64,000 nucleotides of DNA from an uncultured Parabacteroides sp. (GCA_937894065.1 CALCST010000018.1:40365-104364); one strand, 5' to 3'; positions 26,164 to 34,535 are shown, counted from the first letter of the stretch. Program-made: numbers and translations. Notes: generated from the sequence alone by a model not told the origin.

Positions 26164-27338
26164 AGACGGGAAATAAAATAGCTTGGGTCTATACTTTACT
26201 GACAATGGGACTTGTTATGGCCGTCGCATTAATATTCTTTCTTATAACTGCTCATTCAATAGATAAGGTTTATGATTCATATCTTACGGAACGGGCAATA
26301 GTGACTGCTGAGAAATATTGGGAGCGCGACGAGCTTGACGAGTCTGACTACAAGCAAGTTCAGAAGAGATATGAGCAGAGTTTGCCCACGGCGAAGGAGT
26401 TTATATTAAATGCTGATTCTACAGATAAAGCTCGCTTGAGACTTTCAGACTTTTTGTCGGATGAAGAAATAGATGAACTGTATAAATCACATATTCTGCA
26501 TTTTAGCGGTAAAGAATATCAGAGAGGTGTTGCACTGTATTACCCGGACAATGAAGGTAATTTTATTGTTGTAATACAGTCGAATAATAAGTATGGAGCT
26601 GATATTGTATCATTTATGGGATGGTTCCTGTTTGGCGCTTTTGTAGTTACATTTATTTTGGTGTATTGTGTAGGAAAGCTTTATGCCATAAGGCTAGTGA
26701 ACAGGATAGATGAAGCGTACCAAAGTGAGAAATCATTTATACGAAATGCATCTCACGAATTGAATAATCCGTTAACTGCTATTTTGGGTGAATGCGAGAT
26801 AACTCTCCTGAAAGAAAGGAAAGCAGCGGAATATCAGTCCTCACTTATGCGGATAGAAAGCGAGACACGGAGAATAATAATGCTGATGAAACATCTGCTT
26901 TTTCTGTCGCATGGAGACAAAGAAATTATGAAGAGCATTGTGGAACCGATAAATATCAATCAATTTGTCAGACAATTCGAGAATGATAAGGTGAAAATAA
27001 TTGATGATGGAAAAGGTTTTATATTGAATGCAAATCCTAATTTGCTGAAGATTGCTATAAGCAATATTGTAAATAATGCTTGTAAATATTCTGGGGAAAA
27101 CAATGTCTCTTTGAGCGTTGAAGATAGAAGCATAATAATCGAGGATAAAGGCATTGGTATTCCGAAAGATGAGTTGAAGAATATTACTCAACCATTTTAT
27201 AGAGCGAAGAATGTCAGATCATTCGAAGGAAATGGTATTGGGCTCGCTTTGTCCATAAAGATAATAAAATGCTATGGAGGGAAAGTTATTATAAATTCGA
27301 GAGAAAAGATTGGAACAAGAGTTGAGATTATCTTTTGA
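26160..27338 (+). CDS. Sensor histidine kinase of efflux operon 2
   Basis: Membrane kinase of 392 residues. Two transmembrane helices (about 8-31 and 150-171) enclose a periplasmic sensor of about 118 residues with no Cys and few His, ending in a TM2 of typical length. No clear HAMP domain is visible; a short linker leads to the H-box FIRNASHELNNPLTAI with His199. The ATPase domain shows an N-box (AISNIVNNACKYS), G1 (IIEDKGIGIP), an F-box near QPFYRAKNV and G2 (GNGIGLAL). The H-box has NN where most kinases have RT. It pairs with the regulator at 25486 and probably senses the exported metal, though the ligand residues are not obvious. Confidence 0.92.
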   Translation: MKTGNKIAWVYTLLTMGLVMAVALIFFLITAHSIDKVYDSYLTERAIVTAEKYWERDELDESDYKQVQKRYEQSLPTAKEFILNADSTDKARLRLSDFLSDEEIDELYKSHILHFSGKEYQRGVALYYPDNEGNFIVVIQSNNKYGADIVSFMGWFLFGAFVVTFILVYCVGKLYAIRLVNRIDEAYQSEKSFIRNASHELNNPLTAILGECEITLLKERKAAEYQSSLMRIESETRRIIMLMKHLLFLSHGDKEIMKSIVEPININQFVRQFENDKVKIIDDGKGFILNANPNLLKIAISNIVNNACKYSGENNVSLSVEDRSIIIEDKGIGIPKDELKNITQPFYRAKNVRSFEGNGIGLALSIKIIKCYGGKVIINSREKIGTRVEIIF

Positions 27339-27383
27339 TAATCCAATTCAAACAAGAATATCCTAGTTTGTTTTCAAAGAAAT

Positions 27384-27428
27384 TAAGCGTGTAGTTATAT
27401 CAATGATCAGATAATAACTACACGTTTA
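27384..27428. terminator. Bidirectional terminator between convergent genes
   Basis: TTAAGCGTGTAGTTAT pairs with ATAACTACACGTTTAA around a 14-base loop. T-rich sequence follows on both strands. It can serve the kinase gene (plus) and the transporter gene at 27449 (minus). Confidence 0.75.
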
Positions 27429-27448
27429 ATTATTATAGTAATATTATA

Positions 27449-28132
27449 TTAGATATCCTTTATTTTCATAATATTATATGAAATCTTATTATCGTAAACA
27501 TCGCTTCCGTCGATTTTCTTGACATAATTTACAAATCTTACTGTTATCGGAAGAATAATTATTTCATAAAGAGATTTCAGTGAAGCTTGGATTAATATCA
27601 TTGTTAAAAGCTCATTAGCAGGTATTAATCCGGCAAAGGCAATCGGAAAGAATATTATGGAATCGGCGGTTTCTCCAACCAATGTTGATAAGACTGCTCT
27701 AATGGAAAAATATTTTCCTTTATGATATAGCTTTAGCTTACTCATTACAAAAGCATTTAGAAATGAGCCGATTAGAAAGGCTAGCAGACTGGCAAAAGCA
27801 ATTCGTGGCGCCAATCCAAACACAAAATTGAAGGCTTCTTCACCTTCCCAAAATGGAGCGGATGGAAGATTTATTGCCAGATTACCAAAAGCAATCACTA
27901 GGAAATTAGAGATGAAGCCACTCCATATAATAAGTCTGGCTTTTTTAAATCCCCATACTTCTGAAATACAATCGTTTATAATATACGATACAGGGAAAAC
28001 AATTAGACCTGCTGTAGCAGTAATGCCAGCAATCTGAATTACTTTTGTTTCCAAAAGGTTGGCAGCAACCAAACATACATTAAATAATATACCTAATAAC
28101 ATATAAGGTATACTAACTAAATTTTTTTGCAT
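27449..28132 (-). CDS. Queuosine precursor transporter (YhhQ/QPTR family)
   Basis: Integral membrane protein of 227 residues with about six hydrophobic segments. Family features are the early Asn-Leu-Leu-Glu-x-K segment (ANLLETKVI), FPVSYIINDCISEVWGFKKAR, and GETADSIIFFPIAFAG. The family (formerly DUF165/VUT) imports queuosine precursors such as preQ0/preQ1 for tRNA modification, as shown for E. coli YhhQ. The C-terminus has an extended polar tail (DGSDVYDNKISYN). A minus-strand promoter, a terminator-like hairpin and a short pseudoknot-capable segment precede it, so regulation at the leader level is possible. No other queuosine gene is nearby. Confidence 0.9.
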   Translation of the reverse strand: MQKNLVSIPYMLLGILFNVCLVAANLLETKVIQIAGITATAGLIVFPVSYIINDCISEVWGFKKARLIIWSGFISNFLVIAFGNLAINLPSAPFWEGEEAFNFVFGLAPRIAFASLLAFLIGSFLNAFVMSKLKLYHKGKYFSIRAVLSTLVGETADSIIFFPIAFAGLIPANELLTMILIQASLKSLYEIIILPITVRFVNYVKKIDGSDVYDNKISYNIMKIKDI

Positions 28133-28138
28133 AAATTC

Positions 28139-28176
28139 TTGTTTTTAATGAGGTTAATCAAGCACTCTTATAAAAA
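28139..28176 (-). promoter_or_regulatory. Possible small pseudoknot in the transporter leader
   Basis: On the minus strand GAG and CTC enclose a 12-base loop containing CTTG. The A-rich segment ATTAAAAA then leads to CAAG, which can pair with CTTG, making an H-type pseudoknot just before the ATG. The layout recalls preQ1-I aptamers, but the first stem is only three pairs, so this is speculative. Confidence 0.2.
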
Positions 28177-28221
28177 AAGCAGTATTTTTTATTACTAGAT
28201 ACTAGAAATGAAAAATACTGC
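28172..28221 (-). terminator. Terminator-like hairpin upstream of the queuosine-precursor transporter
   Basis: On the minus strand GCAGTATTTTT pairs with AAAAATACTGC and is followed by seven T. It lies between the thioredoxin-like gene and the transporter gene. It could end transcription from the former or act as an attenuator of the latter. Confidence 0.6.
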
Positions 28222-28251
28222 AAAAGTAGAAAATAAACCAACTATAATCAA
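28221..28251 (-). promoter_or_regulatory. Candidate promoter of the queuosine-precursor transporter
   Basis: TACTTTTG (28228-28221, minus strand) has TTGA (28251-28248) 19 bases upstream. The -7 box is consensus and the -33 box is partial. Confidence 0.4.
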
Positions 28252-28329
28252 GATAGTCCTTATGAGCTAAATAGAGAGAAGGATAATTCTTTTATAATTC
28301 CCTATTTAACATAATGGGAATTATGGGGA

Positions 28330-28836
28330 TTATGCCTGGTTTAATATATTCGCCAATTCGCTCGGCTTTAAATTTCTTCCAATGATAATACCTTTATCAT
28401 CAATCAAAAGATTCTTAACTTGCTTGTTGACAGAATATTCTTTTAGAATGTCCGGATAAATAAATGTTTGATTCCAGTACTGTTGTGACTTATCTAAATT
28501 GTCAGCTTTGATAGTAGCGTCGTAAACAGATTTATTTGCATCCATTGAAATTGAATAAATCTTAAGCTTATTGGAACCAATTGCATTTGCTTCTTTACAG
28601 AACAAAATATTACTCAATCTAGATTCTGCATCGTATGCAGCCCAAAAATTAACGAAAGTAAAACGGCCTTCTGAATTTGCAAACTTAATATTACTATTGC
28701 CTTCTTTTTCTTTTACTATTAGTTCTGGAGCTAAATCTCCCGGATTAACACCTTCTGTAAAATTACCATCCTTAGAACCTGCTGCCACCTCTAATAGTAC
28801 AAGTGAAGCAATAAATACATAAGTCTTAAACTTCAT
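28330..28836 (-). CDS. Secreted thioredoxin-fold protein lacking the CXXC active site
   Basis: Protein of 168 residues beginning MKFKTYVFIASLVLLEVAAG, a signal peptide; a start seven codons upstream is also possible. The fold pattern is that of TlpA/ResA-type thioredoxins. GDLAPELIV is followed by a strand, then RFTFVNFWAAYDAESRLSN, where active proteins have WASWCxxC. A central LKIYSISMD strand follows, then a C-terminal VKNLLIDDKGIIIGRN with the expected strand-turn. There is no CXXC, and the only Cys (FCKEAN) lies on the next helix, so redox activity is unlikely. It may be a structural or binding descendant of the family. It has no obvious operon partner. Confidence 0.8.
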   Translation of the reverse strand: MKFKTYVFIASLVLLEVAAGSKDGNFTEGVNPGDLAPELIVKEKEGNSNIKFANSEGRFTFVNFWAAYDAESRLSNILFCKEANAIGSNKLKIYSISMDANKSVYDATIKADNLDKSQQYWNQTFIYPDILKEYSVNKQVKNLLIDDKGIIIGRNLKPSELANILNQA

Positions 28837-28950
28837 ATTTATATATTTTAGTTTCACATAATCAAATGAATATTGATTCTATTCATTTGAGCCCTGATTT
28901 TCAGGTTTAGAAAAGTCTATGCAAACAGCACTGACTGATCCAATTGCCCG

Positions 28951-28958
28951 CAAAGATA
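28951..28958 (-). promoter_or_regulatory. -7 element upstream of the thioredoxin-like gene
   Basis: TATCTTTG on the minus strand matches TAnnTTTG; no clear -33 element. The surrounding 300-base gap between this gene and serB shows nothing else but AT-rich sequence. Confidence 0.35.
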
Positions 28959-29131
28959 CTGCAAACTCAACTTTGCCTACAAGTGCTATAACAATTTTAT
29001 AGTTAAAAATCAAGCTTTTTTATGTATTTAATAGCATATATTTGATATATCTCAAGTGTTTTACAGCATATAATTTACATATTTTAACTCACTGACTGTC
29101 GTTTACAGCTGATTTGATAGCTTCTTTTCAC

Positions 29132-29139
29132 TACCTTTG
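29132..29139 (+). promoter_or_regulatory. -7 element of serB
   Basis: TACCTTTG fits TAnnTTTG. A TTTG occurs at 29113-29116, but with a 15-base spacer, shorter than the usual 19. The serB ATG at 29165 follows 25 bases later. Confidence 0.45.
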
Positions 29140-29164
29140 TGAAACTAAATATGACTTCAACTAT

Positions 29165-30391
29165 ATGACGGAAAATAATGAATTAATACTACTAAATATT
29201 CACGGGAATGACCGCCCTGGAGTTACTGCAGCTCTAACTGAAATTCTGGCAAAAAACAACGCTATGATATTGGATATCGGTCAGGCTGATATCCACAACA
29301 ACCTTTCTTTGGGAATTCTTTTCCAATGTGTAGGCAACAATTCTGGCAATTTGCTGAAAGAACTCTTATTCAAGAGCTATGAACTAGATGTAAATATAAG
29401 ATTTAAGCCTATTTCAGAAGATGAGTATAGCGAATGGGTTAGTATGCAAGGTAAAAACAGATACATTGTAACTATCTTAGCCAGAAAATTGACTGCAAAA
29501 CAAATTGCCGGTGTAAGCCGCATAATTGCCCATCAGGATATGAATATTGATGATATAAAGCGACTTACAGGCCGAATTCCTTTGAATGAAAATGAAAGAA
29601 CCCCAAAGGCAAGTGTAGAATTTTCAGTAAGAGGAACTCCTAAAAACAAGGAGAAAATGAAAGCCGATTTCATGAAGCTTTCTTCTGATTTGCAAATGGA
29701 TATATCATTCCAGGAAGATAGTATGTATCGTCGTATGCGCCGTCTGATTTGTTTTGATATGGATTCTACTCTTATTGAAACTGAAGTCATAGATGAATTA
29801 GCTGTCAGAGCCGGCGTTGGAGATGAAGTAAAGGCAATTACTGAAGCTGCAATGCGTGGCGAAATAGATTTTACGGAAAGTTTCAAGCGCAGATGTGCTT
29901 TGTTGAAAGGCCTGGATGTCTCTGTGATGCAGGAAATTGCTGAGAATTTGCCTATCACTGAAGGTGTTGACAGACTTATGAAAATTTTGAAACAAGTAGG
30001 TTTTAAAATTGCTATTCTTTCCGGTGGTTTTACTTATTTCGGCAATTATCTGAAACAAAGATATGCTATTGACTATGTCTATGCTAATGAACTTGAAGTC
30101 GTTGATGGAAAACTTACAGGAAGACATATTGGCGACATTGTTGATGGAAAGCGCAAGGCTGAATTACTGAGATTAATAGCTCAAGTGGAGAATGTGGATA
30201 TTCGCCAGACTGTTGCCGTTGGTGATGGCGCTAACGATTTGCCAATGATTAGCATTGCTGGTCTTGGTATAGCATTCCACGCTAAGCCTAAAGTAAAAGC
30301 TACAGCAGAACAATCTATTTCCACAATAGGCCTGGACGGTATTTTATATTTCCTTGGTTACAAGGATTCGTATATGGAAGAAAAAATTTGA
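29165..30391 (+). CDS. serB: Phosphoserine phosphatase with N-terminal ACT domains
   Basis: Last step of serine synthesis, dephosphorylating O-phosphoserine; 408 residues. The start MTENNELILLNIHG is preferred because the upstream in-frame ATG at 29114 lies before the likely promoter. An ACT domain (LLNIHGNDRPGVTAALTEILAKNNA) and a second ACT-like region (RYIVTILARKLTAKQIAGVSRII) fill residues 1-175. The HAD phosphatase domain follows. Motif I is FDMDSTLIETE (nucleophile Asp near 196), motif II is AILSGGFTYF, and motifs III/IV cover a Lys followed by VAVGDGANDLPMI. The ACT region suggests feedback by serine. Two small genes follow on the same strand after short gaps. Confidence 0.95.
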   Translation: MTENNELILLNIHGNDRPGVTAALTEILAKNNAMILDIGQADIHNNLSLGILFQCVGNNSGNLLKELLFKSYELDVNIRFKPISEDEYSEWVSMQGKNRYIVTILARKLTAKQIAGVSRIIAHQDMNIDDIKRLTGRIPLNENERTPKASVEFSVRGTPKNKEKMKADFMKLSSDLQMDISFQEDSMYRRMRRLICFDMDSTLIETEVIDELAVRAGVGDEVKAITEAAMRGEIDFTESFKRRCALLKGLDVSVMQEIAENLPITEGVDRLMKILKQVGFKIAILSGGFTYFGNYLKQRYAIDYVYANELEVVDGKLTGRHIGDIVDGKRKAELLRLIAQVENVDIRQTVAVGDGANDLPMISIAGLGIAFHAKPKVKATAEQSISTIGLDGILYFLGYKDSYMEEKI

Positions 30392-30415
30392 TTGTTTCAT
30401 TAAATATATATAGTT

Positions 30416-30718
30416 ATGGTTAAACACATTGTAATGTTCAAGCTTAAGGAGTTTGATTCTAATGAAGAAAAGAAAGAAGTTCTGAATAACATTAAAACAA
30501 GTCTGGAAGCGTTGATTGATAAAATTGATGTTTTGAAGAAAATCGAAGTAAACTTCAATTGCAATCCTGCTGAAACTTGGGATCTTATCCTTACAACAGA
30601 ATTGGCAACTCTTGAAGATGTTGCTACTTATGCAAATCATCCGGAACATGTATTTGTGGCAAAAAATATAATCGGCCCTGTGAAAGTTGACCGTGCTTGT
30701 GTAGATTATGAATATTAA
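30416..30718 (+). CDS. Dabb family protein (stress-responsive A/B barrel)
   Basis: Small cytosolic protein of 100 residues beginning MVKHIVMFKLKEF, the standard opening of Dabb domains. It is followed by a helix, KIEVNFNCNPAETWDLILTTEL and a TYANHPEHVFVAKNIIGPVK segment. These form dimeric ferredoxin-like barrels. The function in bacteria is generally unknown. It lies 24 bases after serB and ends close to the next start, so it is probably in the same transcript. Confidence 0.88.
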   Translation: MVKHIVMFKLKEFDSNEEKKEVLNNIKTSLEALIDKIDVLKKIEVNFNCNPAETWDLILTTELATLEDVATYANHPEHVFVAKNIIGPVKVDRACVDYEY

Positions 30719-30728
30719 TCATTCACAA

Positions 30729-31202
30729 ATGAAAGACTTTGATATCGAAGAGCGTGCTGACAGAGCTGTTCACAATTTCATGTCCGGTTACAATTGTGCC
30801 CAATCTGTTTTTTTGGCATATGCAGACCTGTTTGATATAGATATAGATACTGCAAAGAAGATGTCAGTTTCTTTTGGAGGCGGAATGGGAAGAATGCGTG
30901 AAGTATGCGGAACAATGAGTGCAATGGCTATGCTTACCGGATTCAAATATCCGGTTGAAAATCCGGCAGACCAAGAAGCAAGAAAGCGCAACTATGCTAT
31001 GGTTCAAAAAGTAGCATCCTTGTTTAAGGAAAAGCATAACACTATAATTTGCCGTGAACTGCTTAGCTCAAAAGATGCAGCAGAAACCGACCCTACTCCA
31101 TCGCCAAGAACGGCAGAATATTATAAAAAACGTCCGTGCTGCAGGTATGTAGAAACAGCAGCATTGGTTGCTGGCAAAATGCTTAAGAATGAATTAGATT
31201 GA
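30729..31202 (+). CDS. C-GCAxxG-C-C family protein
   Basis: Protein of 157 residues from MKDFDIEERAD; an ATG at 30708 would overlap the previous gene by 11 bases. The family signature is present in modified form: YNCAQSVFLAY, then FGGGMGRMREVCGTMSAMAMLTGF, a single Cys in NTIICRELL, and RPCCRYVETAALVAG at the end. Conserved cysteines in this family may bind metal or an FeS cluster, or act in redox transfer, and members are often found with transporters or redox genes. A signal peptide is absent. Its stop codon lies inside the left arm of the terminator shared with the convergent mgtC-type gene. Confidence 0.87.
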   Translation: MKDFDIEERADRAVHNFMSGYNCAQSVFLAYADLFDIDIDTAKKMSVSFGGGMGRMREVCGTMSAMAMLTGFKYPVENPADQEARKRNYAMVQKVASLFKEKHNTIICRELLSSKDAAETDPTPSPRTAEYYKKRPCCRYVETAALVAGKMLKNELD

Positions 31203-31225
31203 TGGTTTACGCCATCAATCTAATT
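31192..31225. terminator. Bidirectional terminator embedded in two coding ends
   Basis: AATTAGATTGATGG (31192-31205) pairs perfectly with CCATCAATCTAATT (31212-31225) around a six-base loop. The left arm is the end of the plus-strand gene and the right arm is the end of the minus-strand gene. The minus-strand stop codon is in the loop. T-rich sequence follows the right arm. Confidence 0.8.
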
Positions 31226-31911
31226 TGTTTTATATAATTCAGCTTCTTTATCTTGGCAAAAAGCTGGCTGTATGAAGACAGAGACTTAACGTTTACTCTG
31301 TATGTAATTACTGCTTCGTCTGTGTCATAGAGTGCTTCAAGCGAAACACTGACAATAAAAGCTCCTTCTTTCTCTATTATTTCCCGGATAATTTTCAAAT
31401 CCGGATTTGAAACCGAACATCTGATACTTAAAACTTTGTTTACTCCATTCAGATAGACATGCTTCTCAAAATATTCTAAAGTAATCAAAGCAAAAAGCGT
31501 CAGAAGAGTTGTTATTGCCGCCGGCAAAAACATTCCTGCACCAACAGCAAGACCGATAACTGCCGTAACCCAAATGCATGCTGCCGTGGTCAGCCCGTGA
31601 ACACTGCCATGACTTTGGATAATGGCTCCAGCACCGAGAAATCCTATTCCGGAAAGAACCTGCGCTGCTATTCGCCCTGGATCGCCGTTCAAAAAATTAG
31701 GATAAGTCTGAGGAATCCATATTGAAACTAACATGGCAGCTGTTGAGCCCAGGCAAATCAAAGTAAAAGTCCTCATTCCGGCTTCACGGCGTCGGAGTTG
31801 TCTCTCCACTCCTATTAATGCACCTAAGGCAAAACTTATAATCAGCCTTAATAATGAAGAAGCGAAAGTGACTTCCGTAGATTTTAATATTTCGTTTAAT
31901 GTTTCAATCAT
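31207..31911 (-). CDS. MgtC/SapB family membrane protein
   Basis: Membrane protein of 234 residues starting MIETLNEILKSTEV; a longer in-frame start at 31944 is less likely. Four to five hydrophobic segments occupy residues 15-150, with the MgtC/SapB signature LGALIGVERQLRRREAGMRTFTLICLGSTAAML and GIGFLGAGAIIQSHGSVHGLTTAACIWVTAVIGLAVG. A cytosolic C-terminal ACT-like domain spans about 155-234. The family is linked to Mg2+ limitation and, in Salmonella, to inhibition of the F-type ATPase; the role here is unknown. It is convergent with the C-GCAxxG-C-C gene. Confidence 0.9.
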   Translation of the reverse strand: MIETLNEILKSTEVTFASSLLRLIISFALGALIGVERQLRRREAGMRTFTLICLGSTAAMLVSIWIPQTYPNFLNGDPGRIAAQVLSGIGFLGAGAIIQSHGSVHGLTTAACIWVTAVIGLAVGAGMFLPAAITTLLTLFALITLEYFEKHVYLNGVNKVLSIRCSVSNPDLKIIREIIEKEGAFIVSVSLEALYDTDEAVITYRVNVKSLSSYSQLFAKIKKLNYIKQIRLMA

Positions 31912-32287
31912 AATGATATTTTTTGTTGCTTCCCATAATAACAAAAAAATTACTTGAAAGCAAGGAATTAATTTTTTTTATCCTTTGCCTTAAACTACAA
32001 ATTAAGGCTGTTTTTCGTATCTGGATAAAGGAAAGTCAAAAAAAATCGACTCTCAGGAAGTTTAGAAATATCATAAAGATATAGATATAAATATATAACC
32101 TGAATATTTTATAGAATATTATCTTATAATAAAGCAATATGAAAGAAAGTAAGAATTAATAGCTATTATTGTGACATTTAATATACACACAAATAAACAC
32201 GCAAAAATGTTTTTAGGGCAAATTTAAGGCTATATAAGCCAATATTGGAGATATTATATATGGAGTAAAGGATATAAAATAAAAAAA
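31912..32287. other. Intergenic stretch with one orphan hairpin
   Basis: No gene, tRNA or clear promoter is visible. GCCTTAA (31987-31993) pairs with TTAAGGC (32002-32008) and is followed by TGTTTTT, a small plus-strand terminator-like hairpin with no known gene upstream. Confidence 0.5.
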
Positions 32288-32337
32288 CAGATAATTGAGA
32301 TCACGAAGGCATAATATTTCGAATCCCAATTATCTGT
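32288..32337 (-). terminator. Terminator of pyrK-pyrD
   Basis: ACAGATAATTG pairs with CAATTATCTGT over 11 bp. On the minus strand the stem is followed by a run of seven T. It lies 17 bases beyond the pyrD stop. Confidence 0.88.
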
Positions 32338-32354
32338 AATAAGAAAAGGATGTA

Positions 32355-33266
32355 TTAAATATTCAAAGCACCAGTAAGTTCAGTCACCGATTTGAATCCA
32401 TGTCTGTCGCAATAATCATTCAATCCATCTATTACTTTGATAGAAATTGTCGGATCAACAAAATTATATGTTCCGATTTGGATTGCCGATGCACCTGCAA
32501 GCATAAATTCAACTGCATCTTTCCAGCTTGAAATTCCGCCCAATCCGATAATTGGAATCTGAATAGCTTTTGAAGTTTGCCAAACCATTCTCAATGCAAC
32601 TGGCTTTACGCATGGACCGGAAAGTCCGCCTGTAATTGTTGAAAGAATTGGTTTTCTTTTTTCAGCATCAATTGCCATTCCCATCATTGTATTAATCATT
32701 GAAACTGCATCAGCACCTTCAGCTTCGACAGCTCTGGCAATTTCAGTGATATCAGTTACATTTGGAGAAAGCTTAACAATTAAAGTTTTTGGATATGCCT
32801 TTCTGACTGCTTTCACAACTTCAGCAGCACCGGACGCAGTAACACCAAATGCCATTCCACCCTGTTTCACATTAGGGCATGATATATTCAATTCAATTGC
32901 CGGAATCTTTTCCAATTCTGCGATTTTCTCAGCGCATTCAACATAAGTTTCGATTGACGAGCCACTCACGTTCACAATCATATTTGTGTCGATATCCTTT
33001 ATCTGAGGATAGATATTTTCTGCGAAATAATTTGCGCCCTTATTCTGCAATCCAACTGCATTAAGCATTCCTGAAGGAGTTTCAGCCATTCGTGGATACA
33101 AATTTCCTTCACGTGGTTGAATTGTTGTTCCTTTTACGAAAATTCCACCTAATCTTGATATATCAATCAAATCTGAAAATTCAATTCCATATCCGAAAGT
33201 TCCTGATGCAGTCATTACCGGATTCTTCAACTGCAATCCACCTATATTTACTTTTAATTCAGCCAT
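32355..33266 (-). CDS. pyrD: Dihydroorotate dehydrogenase, catalytic subunit (class 1B)
   Basis: FMN enzyme of 303 residues that oxidises dihydroorotate to orotate in pyrimidine synthesis. Class 1 features are KNPVMTASGTFGYGIEFSDL (residues about 14-33), the catalytic Cys in LNISCPNVKQGG near 130, VKLSPNVTD, MINTMMGMAID, and GLGGISSWKDAVEFMLAGASAIQIGT near the C-terminus. It overlaps pyrK by 13 bases. The pairing with PyrK marks the class 1B enzyme, which passes electrons to NAD+ through the FeS/FAD subunit. Confidence 0.95.
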   Translation of the reverse strand: MAELKVNIGGLQLKNPVMTASGTFGYGIEFSDLIDISRLGGIFVKGTTIQPREGNLYPRMAETPSGMLNAVGLQNKGANYFAENIYPQIKDIDTNMIVNVSGSSIETYVECAEKIAELEKIPAIELNISCPNVKQGGMAFGVTASGAAEVVKAVRKAYPKTLIVKLSPNVTDITEIARAVEAEGADAVSMINTMMGMAIDAEKRKPILSTITGGLSGPCVKPVALRMVWQTSKAIQIPIIGLGGISSWKDAVEFMLAGASAIQIGTYNFVDPTISIKVIDGLNDYCDRHGFKSVTELTGALNI

Positions 33267-34039
33267 GACAATTTTTCTATATTAAATACTGGACCTTCTG
33301 TACAAACACAAACATGATGATCATCTTTAGTCTTCTCAACGCAGCATAAGCATGCTCCCAATCCGCAAGCCATTGTATTTTCCAATGAAACTTCGCAGTC
33401 GATTTTTTCTGAAGAAGCATATTTTGCAACAGCCACCATCATTGGCTTAGGACCACATGTATATATTTTATCAAATTTGATTTTGCTCAACACTGAATGA
33501 TTAGTTACATATCCTTTTTCACCCAATGAAGCATCTTCAGTTGTTACATATACATCGCCTATTGATTCAAACAAATCCAATTGCAGCAAATCATCTTTTG
33601 ATCTTGCACCCAAAAGGAAAGTTGGTTCAAATCCTGCTTCCTTTAGATATTTGCCCAAATATAACATTGGAGCAGTTCCGACACCACCGCCAATTAATAA
33701 CAATTTCATAGATTCATTACCTTTTTCAGGAATTGTGAATCCATTTCCAAGAGGCAATAATATATTGATTAAATCACCAACGCGAGCTTCAGCCAATTTT
33801 CTTGTTCCATCACCGACCAATTGAATCAATAACCATAATTCATTCTTTTCTTTATCGATGAAATTGATTGAAATCGGACGACGCAAAAAAGTTGAAGGCG
33901 AATTATCCACACGAACTTCCACAAACTGTCCAGGATTCATTTCTGGCAATACTGATTCTGATGTCAATTTTAATAGACAGTAATTTTTATGAAGACGCTC
34001 ATTTGCGGTAACCTTCATATCTAATAGAAACTTTTTCAT
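33254..34039 (-). CDS. pyrK: Dihydroorotate dehydrogenase electron-transfer subunit
   Basis: FAD and 2Fe-2S protein of 261 residues that couples PyrD to NAD+. The ferredoxin-reductase-like FAD domain has FLRRPISINF (residues about 52-61). The NAD-binding part has LLLIGGGVGTAPMLYL and YTCGPKPMMVAVAKY. The C-terminal cluster ligands are in SLENTMACGLGACLCCVEK, followed by HHVCVCTEGPVF, giving four cysteines in the usual spacing. It starts the operon. A TATCTTTG box at 34092-34085 (minus strand) lies about 46 bases upstream, with a poor -33 element. Confidence 0.94.
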   Translation of the reverse strand: MKKFLLDMKVTANERLHKNYCLLKLTSESVLPEMNPGQFVEVRVDNSPSTFLRRPISINFIDKEKNELWLLIQLVGDGTRKLAEARVGDLINILLPLGNGFTIPEKGNESMKLLLIGGGVGTAPMLYLGKYLKEAGFEPTFLLGARSKDDLLQLDLFESIGDVYVTTEDASLGEKGYVTNHSVLSKIKFDKIYTCGPKPMMVAVAKYASSEKIDCEVSLENTMACGLGACLCCVEKTKDDHHVCVCTEGPVFNIEKLSWLN

Positions 34040-34124
34040 ATATTATTTTGTATAATAAATAATGTACTCAGAAACATATATATGCAAAGATACGTTTTTT
34101 CACGTACTTTTCAGGTGTTTTTAA

Positions 34125-34535
34125 TCACTTCTTTTCAAGCGTATATGTATCGAAAGTGTTATCCGTATAGAATACCATGATTTTTGAAATCGTTTTTGCA
34201 GGCTTTTCCACTGTTACAACTCTCTCTTTTTCTTGATGTACCAATGATGAAGCAATGCTATCGGCAAATGCAACATTGGAATCGGTTGGAACAATTGTAT
34301 TTTCAGCCGGTTCTGCCGGTTGGGCACTCTTTGTCATAGGTCCATTTCCAAAAAGAAGCCAATCAGTGCTTACTGATGGAAATCTTCTGAGAATTTTAAG
34401 TAAAACATCCAAACTAGGATTGTTTCTTCCGGAAATTATATGGGACATAGCGGCTCGCTGTATGCCGATTTCAGCAGCAAACTGTGCCTGGCTGTATCCT
34501 TCAGTTTCCATTACTTTCAAAATGCGCTCCTTCAT
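34125..34535 (-). CDS. XRE family transcriptional regulator
   Basis: DNA-binding protein of 136 residues. The HTH_3 domain covers about residues 3-60: RILKVMETEGYSQAQFAAEIGIQRAAMSHIISGRNNPSLDVLLKILRRFPSVSTDWLLFGNGPM. The rest is a Pro/Ala/Glu-rich linker and a short C-terminal beta element (ISKIMVFYTDNTFDTYTL), possibly a dimerisation or ligand part. A consensus promoter lies 83 bases upstream, and a palindrome sits between promoter and start, so it probably represses itself. It is common near housekeeping genes in Bacteroidales, but its regulon is unknown to me. Confidence 0.88.
   Translation of the reverse strand: MKERILKVMETEGYSQAQFAAEIGIQRAAMSHIISGRNNPSLDVLLKILRRFPSVSTDWLLFGNGPMTKSAQPAEPAENTIVPTDSNVAFADSIASSLVHQEKERVVTVEKPAKTISKIMVFYTDNTFDTYTLEKK

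Noticed and set aside
28149..28180. Plus-strand segment GAGGTTAATCAAGCACTC followed by TATAAAAAAAG, similar to a preQ1-I aptamer
   Set aside because: It is on the strand opposite to the transporter gene and no plus-strand gene follows it closely; the stem is only three pairs.
32280..32340. TTTCGAATCCC resembling a tRNA T-arm
   Set aside because: It is the loop of the pyrD terminator; no acceptor, D or anticodon stems surround it.
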